Shown here in pieces: positions 41,992 to 51,191 of a DNA stretch of 64,000 nucleotides (position 1 is the stretch's first letter; the number at the start of each line of letters is the position of its first letter). The notes under the pieces are model-generated. The model was not told where the DNA came from and made no database searches. It saw only the letters and a program-made list of their open reading frames with translations. The position numbers and the translations under genes were made by a program. Origin of the DNA: Amycolatopsis sp. NBRC 101858 (lineage in GTDB: Bacteria > Actinomycetota > Actinomycetes > Mycobacteriales > Pseudonocardiaceae); the NCBI RefSeq assembly GCF_030269325.1, contig NZ_BSTD01000005.1, positions 577,391 to 641,390 on the forward strand, given 5' to 3'.

Positions 41992-43086
41992 ATGCCTGAC
42001 GAAAGCCCTGTTCTGACCAGCGAGACGCTCCGCCGTGCGCCGAAGGTCCTCCTGCACGACCACCTCGACGGCGGCCTCCGCCCGGCCACGGTCGCCGAGC
42101 TCGCCGAAGCCACCGGCTACGCCGGTCTGCCCACCACCGACCCGGCCGAGCTGGGCACGTGGTTCCGCCGTGCGGCGGACTCCGGCTCACTCGTGTCCTA
42201 CCTCGAGACCTTCGCGCACACCTGCGGAGTGATGCAAACGGAGGAATCCCTGGTCAGGGTCGCCGCGGAAGCGGTCGAGGACCTGGCCGCCGACGGCGTC
42301 GTCTACGCCGAGGTGCGCTACGCACCGGAGTTGTTCGTCGAACGCGGACTGTCACTCGATACGGTGGTCGAGGCCGTCCAGGCGGGGTTCACGGAGGGCA
42401 CACGGCGCGTGGCCGCGAACGGCGGTTCGATCCGCGTCGGGACGTTGCTCTGCGCGATGCGCCAGCACGCCAGGGCCCTCGAGATCGCGAACCTGGCCGT
42501 CCGCTACCGCGACGCCGGCGTGGTCGGGTTCGACATCGCCGGACCGGAGGACGGATTCCCGCCGACCCGCAATCTCGACGCTTTCGAGTATTTGCGCCAG
42601 AACAATGCGCATTTCACCATTCATGCGGGCGAAGCGTTCGGACTTCCGTCCATTTGGGAGGCGATTCAGCACTGCGGCGCCGAGCGGCTCGGGCACGGCG
42701 TGCGGATCGTCGAGGACATCAAGACCGACGCCGACGGGACGGTCCACCTTGGACGGTTGGCGGCCTATGTCCGTGACCGCCGCATCCCGCTGGAGATCTG
42801 CCCGACGTCGAACGTCCAAACAGGCACGGTGCGCTCGATCGGCGAGCACCCGCTCGCCCTGCTCAAGCGGCTTCGCTTCCGGGTGACCGTGAACACGGAC
42901 AACCGGCTGATGAGCGGGTGCACGATGACCAGCGAATTCGCCGCGCTGCACGAGGCCTTCGGGTATGGCCTCGACGACTTCCGGTGGTTCACGATCAACG
43001 CGATGAAATCCGCGTTCATCGATTTCGACGCCCGGCTCGCGCTGATCGACGACGTCGTCAAGCCCGGGTACGCCGCGCTGAGCTGA
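41992..43086 (+). CDS. add: Adenosine deaminase
   Basis: Converts adenosine or deoxyadenosine to inosine forms in purine salvage. The 364-aa protein has the zinc site LLHDHLDGGLRPATV (first two histidines), the catalytic HAGEAFGLPSIWEAI, GAERLGHGVRIVED, and TVNTDNRLMSGC with the final zinc aspartate. It complements the pyrimidine enzymes of the nearby importer operon, although it is a separate transcript. Confidence 0.96.
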   Translation: MPDESPVLTSETLRRAPKVLLHDHLDGGLRPATVAELAEATGYAGLPTTDPAELGTWFRRAADSGSLVSYLETFAHTCGVMQTEESLVRVAAEAVEDLAADGVVYAEVRYAPELFVERGLSLDTVVEAVQAGFTEGTRRVAANGGSIRVGTLLCAMRQHARALEIANLAVRYRDAGVVGFDIAGPEDGFPPTRNLDAFEYLRQNNAHFTIHAGEAFGLPSIWEAIQHCGAERLGHGVRIVEDIKTDADGTVHLGRLAAYVRDRRIPLEICPTSNVQTGTVRSIGEHPLALLKRLRFRVTVNTDNRLMSGCTMTSEFAALHEAFGYGLDDFRWFTINAMKSAFIDFDARLALIDDVVKPGYAALS

Positions 43087-43177
43087 CCTGCTCCGCAAGG
43101 TGGTTGCGGTCCTTAGCCTTGCCAACTATCGTTCACCATATAGGAAGTTGTTCTCAGATATTGAGACGGTGGCGAAG

Positions 43178-44383
43178 ATGGCGCAGGCCGCGGACGGTTC
43201 GGTCGAACGGGTGCAGGCGAGTTCACGACGGTGGCTCATCCTCGCGCTCGGTCTCGCCGCGCAGACCGCGAGCTGCTCGTTCCTCTACGGGATCCCGTTC
43301 CTGGTCCCGGTCATGCGGGACGCGGAGGGGCTGACGCTGGCCCAGGCCGGCACGGTCGTCGCGGCGCCGAGCATCGGGCTGCTGTTCACCCTGATCGCGT
43401 GGGGCGCGGCTGCGGACCGTTACGGAGAGCGTCTGATCATGGCGCTCGGGCTGGGTGCCTCGGGGTTACTCCTGGTGTACGCCGGGGTCGGAAGTCACCC
43501 GGTCGGGCTTCTCTTTGGTGTGTTCCTGGCGGCCGGCGCCTGTACGGCTTCGGTGAACGCGGCGAGCGGTCGCGTCGTGATGGGCTGGTTCGCGAAGTCC
43601 GAGCGCGGGGTCGCGATGGGGATCCGCCAGACGGCCCAGCCGCTCGGCGTCGGCGTCGCGGCGCTCGGGCTGCCGCCGCTGGCCGCGCACTTCGGGTTCC
43701 GCGCGGCGGTGCTGCTGCCGGCCGGGCTGGCGATCGTCGTCGCGCTGCTGGTGGCGTGGCTGGTGACGGACCCACCGCGCCCGCCTCGGCCGGCTTCTGG
43801 CGAGAAGCCGCCGTCGCCGTACCGGCACGCGACGCTGTGGCGGGTGCACGGCGCGAGCGCGTTGCTGGTGGTGCCGCAGTTCGCGGTGTCGGCGTTCGCG
43901 CCGGCGTACCTGGTGGCGGTGCAGCACTGGAGCCCCTTGGCGGCGGGCTGGTACCTGGCGGTGGTCCAGGTGCTGGGCGCGTTGGGCCGGCTGGGGTCGG
44001 GCTGGTGGTCGGATCGGGTGGGCAGCCGACTGCGCCCGATGCGTCAGCTGGCGGTGCTGAGCTGCTTCGTCATGCTGCTGGTGGCCCTCGGCGACGCTTC
44101 TTGGCCGTGGGTGGTGCTGCTGGCGCTGGCCCTGGCGGGGATCATCACGGTGGCCGACAACGGCCTGGGTTTCACGGCGTCGGCGGAGCTGGCGGGCCTG
44201 GCGTGGTCGGGCCGCGCGATGGGGACGCAGAACACGGGCCAGAACATCGCGGCCTCGCTGACCCCGCCCCTGCTGGGCCTGGTGATCGGCGACAGCAGGT
44301 ACGCACTGGCGTTCTGCGTGGCAGCGGTGTTCCCGGCCCTGGCGGTCCTGGTGGTCCCGGTCCGCGCCGAACCCCACGACTGA
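43178..44383 (+). CDS. MFS transporter
   Basis: A 12-helix major facilitator of about 401 aa. The conserved loop 2-3 motif is GAAADRYGERLIMA, and GWFAKSERGVAMGIRQTAQP and GRLGSGWWSDRVGSRLRPMR follow in loops. The start is uncertain: an upstream ATG (43100) gives 26 extra polar residues, while ATG 43178 (AQAADGSVERVQ) fits the family better. It may export or import a small organic molecule; no substrate can be inferred. A 21-bp repeat array starts two bases after its stop. Confidence 0.85.
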   Translation: MAQAADGSVERVQASSRRWLILALGLAAQTASCSFLYGIPFLVPVMRDAEGLTLAQAGTVVAAPSIGLLFTLIAWGAAADRYGERLIMALGLGASGLLLVYAGVGSHPVGLLFGVFLAAGACTASVNAASGRVVMGWFAKSERGVAMGIRQTAQPLGVGVAALGLPPLAAHFGFRAAVLLPAGLAIVVALLVAWLVTDPPRPPRPASGEKPPSPYRHATLWRVHGASALLVVPQFAVSAFAPAYLVAVQHWSPLAAGWYLAVVQVLGALGRLGSGWWSDRVGSRLRPMRQLAVLSCFVMLLVALGDASWPWVVLLALALAGIITVADNGLGFTASAELAGLAWSGRAMGTQNTGQNIAASLTPPLLGLVIGDSRYALAFCVAAVFPALAVLVVPVRAEPHD

Positions 44384-44384
44384 C

Positions 44385-44697
44385 GTGTCGACCCCCCAAT
44401 CACGCGAGTCGACCCTCCAATCACGCGTGATGCCCGGCTGGGTACGCGAGCCGACCCTCTGGGTACGCGAACCGACCGCCTGGGTACGTGAGCCGACCCT
44501 CCGGGTACGCGAACCGACCGCCTGGGTACGTGAGCCGACCCTCCGGGTACGAGCGGCGAGAGGCTTCACGCGTGATCGCAGGGGCATCACGCGTGTCTGG
44601 AAGGGCATCTCGCGTACCCAGAGAGTCGGTTCGCGTGCCTGGAGGGTCGACTCGCGTGATTGAGCAGTCGACTCGCGTGATTGGGGGGACGACACGG
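44385..44697. repeat. 21-bp repeat array with orientation switch, 15 units
   Basis: Eight units in one orientation (for example GAGCCGACCCTCCGGGTAC plus GC at 44490-44510) are followed by seven units in the opposite orientation (for example GTGCCTGGAGGGTCGACTC plus GC at 44635-44655), so the array is a long imperfect inverted repeat. The ends match best: GTGTCGACCCCCCAATCAC on the left mirrors GTGATTGGGGGGACGACAC on the right. The flip is at about 44552. Units are the same family as those at 18635-18949. It begins two bases beyond the MFS stop. Confidence 0.9.
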
Positions 44698-44735
44698 CGA
44701 AGGCCGCCTCCCGGAGTCGGGAGGCGGCCTTCGCC
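44696..44735. terminator. Terminator hairpin downstream of the acidic protein gene
   Basis: A perfect 18-bp stem (GGCGAAGGCCGCCTCCCG with CGGGAGGCGGCCTTCGCC) around GAGT, directly beside the repeat array and 12 bases from the minus-strand stop. Confidence 0.8.
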
Positions 44736-44746
44736 GGACCAAAAGA

Positions 44747-46012
44747 TCAAGCCACCGTCAGGCGGTTCTCGAACCCCTCGACGAGCTTGCGCCACGCGCT
44801 CTGCTCGGCGTCGAACGGCGCCGACGGCTCGAGGCGCGTCGGGTCCGGGCGCAGGACGAACGACACCAGCCAGCCCAGGCTTTCGTTGCCCGCCAGTGCC
44901 GTCTCGGCCGAGTCGTCGCCCGCCCAGTCCGCCGCGTCCGAGATCAGCTCGACCGCCAGCTCCAGCTGGGTCGGGTCGATCGCCTCCGGGCCCTCCGCGA
45001 TGTCCGCGTCCAGGCCCGTCAGCACGTACGTGTTCTCGGTGTCGACCTCGACCTCGAGCTCGCCCGCCGTCGCCTTCGCCAGGACCTCGTCCCACGTGGA
45101 CACGTCCGCGAGGTCGGTGTCGGCCAGGTCCTTGCCGTCGGCCAGGGCCCGCGCGAGGGCCTTCTCCGACGTGAACACGTCGATCTCGCCCTCGCTGCCG
45201 AGGAACACCGGCGCGTCGTCGAGGTAGCAGCGCAGCGTGTAGTACTCCGCGCCGGACGTGATGATCTTGATCGGGTCGATGCCGACCTCGGCCCAGAAGC
45301 CGACCGGGCCCTCGTCCTCTTCTTCGTCGTCCTCGTCCGAATCGGAAGCGGAGTCGATCGCCTCGAGGTCCTCTTCACCCTCGGCGCCGGCCTCGGCCTC
45401 GGCGGACTCCTCGTGGAACGCCGCCAGCTCCTCGGCCGTCTGCTCCAGCACCTTCTCGTCGACGTCCGGCGCGGTCACCAGGCCGTCGATCGCGTCGAGC
45501 ACGGTGTCCCACTTCTGCGACACCGTCTCGGACAGGTCGTTCCACACCTGCACGCCGACACTCCCGGTGAACGGGAGCGTGCCCTGGTCGAGCAGCGAGA
45601 AGCCCTCGGTCGAGTCGAGGATCTCGTGCACCTCTTCGAGGTCGCAGACGTCGGCGAGCGAACGCACGATGCCGACGATCTCGGCCAGCTCCGCGATGTG
45701 CCAGACGTCCGGCTCCTCGGCGACGAGCTCCGGGACGCCGACGAGGTCGTACGTGTGGTCCTCGTCCGGGATCAGCTCGGGCACGTTCAGCGACGGCACG
45801 GCGTCCCAGGCCGGGTGGTCCAGCAGGTCGTGGCGCTCGGACGTGCGGACGAAGGCGGCCAGGTGTGCGGCGTCCGGGAAGGCGTACAGGTCGTCCTCGT
45901 CGCCGAGGAACGCTTCCCACTCCTCGCCGTCTTCCCGCCAGCGCGGGGCCCACAGGGTGACGACGTCGCCCTGCGGCAGCCCGAGTTCGATCGGGATGAT
46001 GTCCTGTGCCAT
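44747..46012 (-). CDS. Acidic conserved actinobacterial protein of unknown function
   Basis: A 421-aa cytosolic protein with a very low predicted isoelectric point. The N-terminal half starts AQDIIPIELGLPQGDVVTLW and has WREDGEEWEAFLGDEDDLYA. A linker around residues 205-235 is almost all Asp/Glu/Ser (DSDEDDEEEDEGP). The second half repeats a similar theme (GSEGEIDVFTSEKALARALA, DTENTYVLTGLDADIAEG), suggesting two related domains. No catalytic motif is recognised. It is divergent from the helicase gene. Confidence 0.8.
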   Translation of the reverse strand: MAQDIIPIELGLPQGDVVTLWAPRWREDGEEWEAFLGDEDDLYAFPDAAHLAAFVRTSERHDLLDHPAWDAVPSLNVPELIPDEDHTYDLVGVPELVAEEPDVWHIAELAEIVGIVRSLADVCDLEEVHEILDSTEGFSLLDQGTLPFTGSVGVQVWNDLSETVSQKWDTVLDAIDGLVTAPDVDEKVLEQTAEELAAFHEESAEAEAGAEGEEDLEAIDSASDSDEDDEEEDEGPVGFWAEVGIDPIKIITSGAEYYTLRCYLDDAPVFLGSEGEIDVFTSEKALARALADGKDLADTDLADVSTWDEVLAKATAGELEVEVDTENTYVLTGLDADIAEGPEAIDPTQLELAVELISDAADWAGDDSAETALAGNESLGWLVSFVLRPDPTRLEPSAPFDAEQSAWRKLVEGFENRLTVA

Positions 46013-46163
46013 TCCTTAGCCCTCCGGAGTACCGCCCGTGTGCGCGCGTGACCGGAAGGATCACCCGATCGACGCGCGGTACCGCGAAGCCTACGGGTTT
46101 ACCACGCGCGACGCGATTGCCCCTGCCGACTTTGCGACGAGCGGATGGCACGATGGACGCCTG

Positions 46164-48668
46164 ATGACTCTCACAGACCTCCTGCCTGCGGATCCCGACC
46201 CCGACGCCCTCTTCGAAGCGTTCACGACCTGGACGGCCGATCGGGGCATCGAGCTGTACCCGGCGCAGGAGGAGGCGGTGATGGAGGTCGTCTCCGGATC
46301 GAACGTCATCCTCTCGACGCCGACCGGCTCCGGGAAGAGCCTCGTCGCCGTCGGCGCGCACTTCACCGCGCTCGCCCAGGGCCGCCGCAGCTACTACACC
46401 GCGCCCATCAAAGCCCTCGTGTCGGAGAAGTTCTTCCAGCTCATCGAGATCTTCGGCGCCGACAACGTCGGGATGATGACCGGCGACTCCAGCGTCAACC
46501 CGGACGCGCCGATCATCTGCTGCACGGCCGAAATCCTGGCGAACATCGCGTTGCGGTTCGGTGCCGAGGCGCCCGTCGGGCAGGTCGTGGCCGACGAGTT
46601 CCACTTCTACTCCGAGCCCGACCGCGGCTGGGCGTGGCAGGTCCCGATCCTCGAACTGCCCAAGGCCCAGTTCGTCCTGATGTCGGCGACCTTGGGCGAC
46701 GTGTCCTTCTTCGAAAAGGACCTCACCCGCCGCACCGGCAAGCCGACCGCCGTCGTCACGTCGGTGCAGCGCCCGGTGCCGCTGACCTTCCGGTACGCGC
46801 TCACCCCGCTGCACGAGACCATGTCCGAGCTGCTCAACGGCGGCCAGGCGCCGGTCTACGTCGTGCACTTCTCGCAGGCCGCGGCGATCGAGCGGGCGCA
46901 GACGCTGATGAGCATCAACGTCACGACCAAGGCCGAGAAGGAGGCGATCGCCGACCTGCTCGGCGACTTCCGGTTCTCCGCCGGCTTCGGCAAGACGCTC
47001 TCGCGGCTGGTCCGCCACGGCATCGGCGTCCACCACGCCGGGATGCTGCCGAAGTACCGCCGATTGGTCGAGACCTTGGCCCAGTCGGGGCTGCTGAAGG
47101 TGATCTGCGGGACGGACACGCTCGGCGTCGGCATCAACGTGCCGATCAGGACGGTGGTCTTCTCCGCGCTGACCAAGTACGACGGCGTCCGCCAGCGCCA
47201 CCTGAAGGCGCGCGAGTTCCACCAGATCGCCGGCCGCGCCGGGCGCGCGGGGTACGACACCGACGGCTACGTCGTCGTGCAGGCGCCCGACCACGTCGTC
47301 GAGAACGCGAAGGCCCTGGAGAAGGCGGGCGACGACCCGAAGAAGAAAAAGAAGATCGTCCGGAAGAAGGCGCCGGAGGGCTTCGTCAACTGGACCGAGA
47401 GCACGTTCGACCGGCTGATCGCGGCCGAGCCCGAGCCGCTGACGTCCAGCTTCAAGGTCACGCACTCGATGCTGCTCAACGTGATTTCGCGGCCGGGCAA
47501 CGCGTTCGACTCCATGCGCCACCTGCTGGAGGACAACCACGAGGACCGCGCGTCGCAGCGCAAGCTCATCCTGCGCGCCATCGCCATCTACCGCGCGCTG
47601 CTCGCCGCCGGGGTCGTCGAGCGGCTGTCCGAACCGGACGAGCAGGGCCGGATCATCCGGCTCACCGTCGACCTGCAGTTCGACTTCGCGCTCAACCAGC
47701 CGCTTTCGCCGTTCGCGCTGGCCGCGATCGACCTGTTCGAGCTGGAGTCGCCGAGCTACCCGCTCGACGTCGTGTCCACTGTGGAATCCACTGTGGACAA
47801 CCCGCGGCCGGTGCTGTCGCAGCAGCAGTTCAAGGCGCGCGGCGAGGCCGTGAACGCCATGAAGGCCGAGGGCATCGAGTACGACGAGCGGATGGAGCTG
47901 CTCGAGAACGTCTCGTACCCGAAGCCCCTCGAAGAGCTGCTGCAGGGCGCGTTCCACAGCTACCGGCAGGGTCACCCGTGGGTCGACGACTACGAGCTGT
48001 CGCCCAAGTCCGTCGTGCGCGACATGTACGAGCGCGCGATGAACTTCGTCGAGTACATCGGCTTCTACCAGCTCGCCCGGTCGGAAGGCCTGGTGCTGCG
48101 TTACCTCGCGGACGTCTACGACGCGCTGCGCCACACGGTGCCGGACGAGGCCAAGACCGAGCCCCTGCAGGACCTCATCGAATGGCTCGGCGAGCTCGTC
48201 CGGCAGGTCGACTCGAGTCTCCTGGACGAGTGGGAAGCGCTGCGCCACCCGACGGAGGAAGGGCCGGTGTCGCACCGGCCGCCGGAGCTGCCGCCGGCCG
48301 TCACGCGCAACGAGCGCGCGTTCCGGGTGCTGGTGCGCAACGAGCTGTTCCGCCGGGTCGAGCTGTTCGGGCGCCGGGCGTGGAACGTGCTCGGCGAGCT
48401 GGACGCGGCGTCCGGGTGGAACGCCGACGCGTGGGAAGACGCGATCGAGGACTACTTCGAGGAGTACGAGACGCTCGGCACCGGCCCGGACGCGCGCGGC
48501 CCGGCGCTGCTGATGATCGAGCAGCAGCCGGACGTCTGGAAGGTGCGCCAGATCTTCGACGACCCGGCGGGCGACCACGACTGGGGCATCAGCGCGGAGG
48601 TCGACCTGGCGGCGTCCGACGAGGCTGGCGCAGCCGTGGTCCGGGTGACCGAGGTGGGCGCGCACTAG
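46164..48668 (+). CDS. Ski2-like DEAD/DEAH-box helicase with DUF3516
   Basis: An 834-aa superfamily 2 RNA/DNA helicase. Motifs in order: LYPAQEEAVM (Q-like), STPTGSGKSLVA (Walker A), VVADEFHFY (DEFH, motif II), LMSATLGDVSFFEKDL (III), and GRAGRAGYDTDGYVVVQAPD (VI). The C-terminal 340 residues correspond to DUF3516, found fused to such helicases in actinomycetes. The lysine run DPKKKKKIVRKKAPEG lies between. The start is ATG 46164; an upstream in-frame ATG at 46038 has no ribosome site. It probably acts in RNA processing or decay. Confidence 0.92.
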   Translation: MTLTDLLPADPDPDALFEAFTTWTADRGIELYPAQEEAVMEVVSGSNVILSTPTGSGKSLVAVGAHFTALAQGRRSYYTAPIKALVSEKFFQLIEIFGADNVGMMTGDSSVNPDAPIICCTAEILANIALRFGAEAPVGQVVADEFHFYSEPDRGWAWQVPILELPKAQFVLMSATLGDVSFFEKDLTRRTGKPTAVVTSVQRPVPLTFRYALTPLHETMSELLNGGQAPVYVVHFSQAAAIERAQTLMSINVTTKAEKEAIADLLGDFRFSAGFGKTLSRLVRHGIGVHHAGMLPKYRRLVETLAQSGLLKVICGTDTLGVGINVPIRTVVFSALTKYDGVRQRHLKAREFHQIAGRAGRAGYDTDGYVVVQAPDHVVENAKALEKAGDDPKKKKKIVRKKAPEGFVNWTESTFDRLIAAEPEPLTSSFKVTHSMLLNVISRPGNAFDSMRHLLEDNHEDRASQRKLILRAIAIYRALLAAGVVERLSEPDEQGRIIRLTVDLQFDFALNQPLSPFALAAIDLFELESPSYPLDVVSTVESTVDNPRPVLSQQQFKARGEAVNAMKAEGIEYDERMELLENVSYPKPLEELLQGAFHSYRQGHPWVDDYELSPKSVVRDMYERAMNFVEYIGFYQLARSEGLVLRYLADVYDALRHTVPDEAKTEPLQDLIEWLGELVRQVDSSLLDEWEALRHPTEEGPVSHRPPELPPAVTRNERAFRVLVRNELFRRVELFGRRAWNVLGELDAASGWNADAWEDAIEDYFEEYETLGTGPDARGPALLMIEQQPDVWKVRQIFDDPAGDHDWGISAEVDLAASDEAGAAVVRVTEVGAH

Positions 48669-48706
48669 CCGTTGCGATTTCCTGACTGCTCAGTCATCGT
48701 GATCAC

Positions 48707-49822
48707 ATGGTGGCGACAGTGCGGGAGCACCGGATCGGCGACGTGCGCTGGACGGTCGTCAGCGGGTCCCGGGAAGCCGCTTTCCGGGCGCTGGGCTCGT
48801 ACGCTGCCGGCGATATCCGGACCGTCCTGGCGGGACTGCCGTCCTGGCCGCTCGCCGAGCGGGCGCGGCGGTCGCCGGTGCTGTTCCGGGCGGTCGAATC
48901 GGCGTCGCAGGTCGAGCACCCGGACGCGTACGCCGAGCTGATGGCGCTGGCGGCGGGGGCCGGGGTGCCGTTCGACGACCTGCTGCTGGCCAACCTGCGC
49001 GGCGACCTCGGCGCGGGCGACGGCACCGGCTGCACGGACCTGGCGTGGGTGGGTTCGCCCTCGCTGCTGGGCCACAACGAGGACGGCGCCCCGGTGTTCG
49101 ACGGCATCGGGCGGCTCCTGACCCTGCTGATCGACGGCGAGCCCGGCGTGTGCGTCTGGTGGTACCCGGGTTTCCTGCCCGCCAACACGGTCACGCTGAC
49201 CACGCACGGCCTGGTGTGGGGGATCGACAGCGTGAGCGTGGTGACGCCTTCGCCGTGCGCCGGACGGCACTTCGTGGCGCGCACGGCTCAGCGCGCGTCT
49301 TCCGTGGCGGAAGCGGTGTCGGTGCTGCGTTCCCGTCCGTCGGCGGGCGGGTTCGCGTACACGATGGGGCAGGTCGGCTCGCCCGCGGTGACGGTGGTCG
49401 AGAAGGCCGGGAGCGAGACCGCGGTGACCACTGTGGGCAGTGGGCTTTCGTGGCACACCAACCACTTCCGCCAGCTGTCGCCGCAGTGGGACGTCGCGCC
49501 GGAGGAGAGCCTGGCCCGCGCGGAGGTGTGCGCGCACCTGGCCCCGGCCGCGCCGGACGCGAAGTGGCTGGTCTCGGCGTTGACGGGCGAGGTGTACCGC
49601 AGCGCGGCCGGCGGCGACCCGCTGATGACGTTGAGCACGGTGGTGACGGATCTGGCCGACGGGACGGTGACGGTGGTGCCCCGCGGCGGAGCGCCCCTGC
49701 ACGCCCGGGTGGCGGACCTGGCCTCGGGCGACGTGGACGCAGTGGGTGCGCTCAATGGCGCAACCGCTCCGGGCGGTTCCGGGGTTAGCGTGGAGGTTCG
49801 CCCAACCTGGGAGGGACCATGA
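48707..49822 (+). CDS. C45-type autoproteolytic acyltransferase/hydrolase
   Basis: An N-terminal nucleophile amide hydrolase of the family of isopenicillin N acyltransferase. The likely self-cleavage nucleophile is the Cys in GDGTGCTDLAW (residue about 108), followed by SLLGHNEDGAPV and WWYPGFLPANTVTLTTHGLV, all typical. Length 371 aa. The enzyme would cleave or transfer an acyl or peptide group. Its stop overlaps the ATG of a 51-aa secreted peptide (ATGA), so the two are made together. Confidence 0.85.
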   Translation: MVATVREHRIGDVRWTVVSGSREAAFRALGSYAAGDIRTVLAGLPSWPLAERARRSPVLFRAVESASQVEHPDAYAELMALAAGAGVPFDDLLLANLRGDLGAGDGTGCTDLAWVGSPSLLGHNEDGAPVFDGIGRLLTLLIDGEPGVCVWWYPGFLPANTVTLTTHGLVWGIDSVSVVTPSPCAGRHFVARTAQRASSVAEAVSVLRSRPSAGGFAYTMGQVGSPAVTVVEKAGSETAVTTVGSGLSWHTNHFRQLSPQWDVAPEESLARAEVCAHLAPAAPDAKWLVSALTGEVYRSAAGGDPLMTLSTVVTDLADGTVTVVPRGGAPLHARVADLASGDVDAVGALNGATAPGGSGVSVEVRPTWEGP

Positions 49823-49974
49823 TGAAGCGTTTGCTGGCCGGGATCTTCGTCGCCGCCGCGGTGGTCGTGGGCCTGGCGCCGGCCGCGTCGGCCGCCTCGA
49901 TGGTGGAGTACGCGCTGGCGCCCACCGCGGTCGAGTACGGCACCGACGCGACCGCCATCGAATACGGCCTCTGA
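49819..49974 (+). CDS. 51-aa secreted repeat peptide
   Basis: ATG 49819 is preceded by GGGAGG and overlaps the upstream hydrolase stop as ATGA. A clear signal peptide (MMKRLLAGIFVAAAVVVGLA then PAASA) leaves a mature peptide of about 26 residues. That part is built of a 9-residue theme: VEYALAPTA, VEYGTDATA, then IEYGL. No cysteines are present. No known family. Its coupling to a C45-type hydrolase makes it a candidate substrate or partner, by inference. Confidence 0.7.
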   Translation: MMKRLLAGIFVAAAVVVGLAPAASAASMVEYALAPTAVEYGTDATAIEYGL

Positions 49975-49978
49975 CGGG

Positions 49979-50525
49979 TCAGCACACCGGGAGTCCGGCG
50001 CGGCCCACGTCCAGCAGATCCGGGTCGTGCCGGACCAGTTCGTCTTCGAACGCGTTCCAGCCGTGCGAAGCGACGTACGCCGCTTCGCACGGCCGAGATC
50101 GGGACCAGCCAGACGATCGCCGCCCGGGCGCCGTCGTCGACTTCGGCGACCGCGAACTCGTCGTCGAAGTAGCTGGGGCTCGACGCGTACAGCGCTTCCA
50201 TCGCGCTGCCCGGCGCGAACGGTCCGCGCGGGCCGAGGACGTCGCCACGCAGCAGTGCCTGCCCGGACGCGAGCAGTTCGCCCGCGACCTGGCCCAGCAG
50301 GTGCGGCAGCCCCTCCGTGGGCCCGCTCGGGTAGCTGCCCACGATCAGCTCCTGCCGCAGGTGCCGCCCTGACGTGCGCGAATGCAGCGGGTGCCGGCTC
50401 AGCCCGGCGGTCGCGAACCACTTCGCGCCGAACGCGCCGGCGTACGCGCCGACCTGGAAGCCGTCGCGTTTCCAGCCGCCGGTGAGCGCGCCCAGCCGGG
50501 CTTCGAGGTGCTCGATCAGTCCCAC
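49979..50525 (-). pseudogene. Sufu-domain protein gene with a frameshift
   Basis: The N-terminal part (start ATG 50525: MGLIEHLEARLGALTGGWKR) has the suppressor-of-fused look through ELIVGSYPSGPTEGLPHLL and AAIVWLVPIS near 50100. It then shifts: the expected CEAAYVASHGWNAFEDELVR continues in another frame down to the stop at 49979. The switch lies at about 50085-50098 and needs one inserted or two deleted bases. In the original frame the sequence becomes Arg-rich nonsense. The gene is either inactive or affected by a base error. Confidence 0.75.
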
Positions 50526-50535
50526 CGGGCCATTC

Positions 50536-51123
50536 TCACCCGGCCGGCGCCAGGATCGCGCGGGCGTCCTCGCCGGCGAACCACAGGCCGATGACGAACG
50601 CCGCCGTCGCCTCCAGCAGCGCCGCGCGGTCGAGACCGCCGCCGAGGACCGGTTTGCAGCCGACGTCGCGGACCAGCGTGCGGACCACGTCCAGCGCCGC
50701 CGGGTCGTCGCCGCAGAGCGGAACCGTGAGCGACCGGGGCGGGGTGCGCCAGATGTCGACGTGGGCCAGGTTGAACGCCTTGACGACGTGCGCGTCCGGC
50801 GCCGCGGCCGCGATGCGGGCCGCGACCGCGGTGCCCGGCGGGAGACCGCCGTCCGGGCCCGGCTGGTTGGTGCAGTCGACCAGGACCTTGCCGGTCAGCG
50901 GGCCCGCCTCGGCGAGGACCTCGAAGACGGCGTCGGCGGGGAGCGCGAGCAGCAGCACTTCGGCCTGTGAAGCCACTTCGCGCCAGGTTCCGCTTCGCGC
51001 GCCCAGCTGCTTCGCCAGTACGTCGGGGCGGCGGCCGCTCACCAGCAGTTCGTGGCCGGCGCGGGCCCAGTGCGTGCCGAGCGCGTCCGCCATCCCGCCC
51101 GTGCCGAAGATCCCGATCCGCAT
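50536..51123 (-). CDS. NAD(P)-binding F420-dependent-type oxidoreductase
   Basis: A 195-aa Rossmann-fold protein beginning MRIGIFGTGGMADALGTHWA (GxGGM-type dinucleotide site), with LLVSGRRP after strand 2, VLLLALPADAV and KVLVDCTNQPG. It resembles the short NADPH:F420 reductase-like group. It lacks the large C-terminal domain of other reductases. It is divergent from an HxlR regulator 68 bases away, which probably controls it. Confidence 0.88.
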   Translation of the reverse strand: MRIGIFGTGGMADALGTHWARAGHELLVSGRRPDVLAKQLGARSGTWREVASQAEVLLLALPADAVFEVLAEAGPLTGKVLVDCTNQPGPDGGLPPGTAVAARIAAAAPDAHVVKAFNLAHVDIWRTPPRSLTVPLCGDDPAALDVVRTLVRDVGCKPVLGGGLDRAALLEATAAFVIGLWFAGEDARAILAPAG

Positions 51124-51191
51124 GCGTCCTCCTTGTGCTTGGCTGGTACCAGCACGACGGTAGGAACCCGGGAAGGAACCGAACGGTAACC

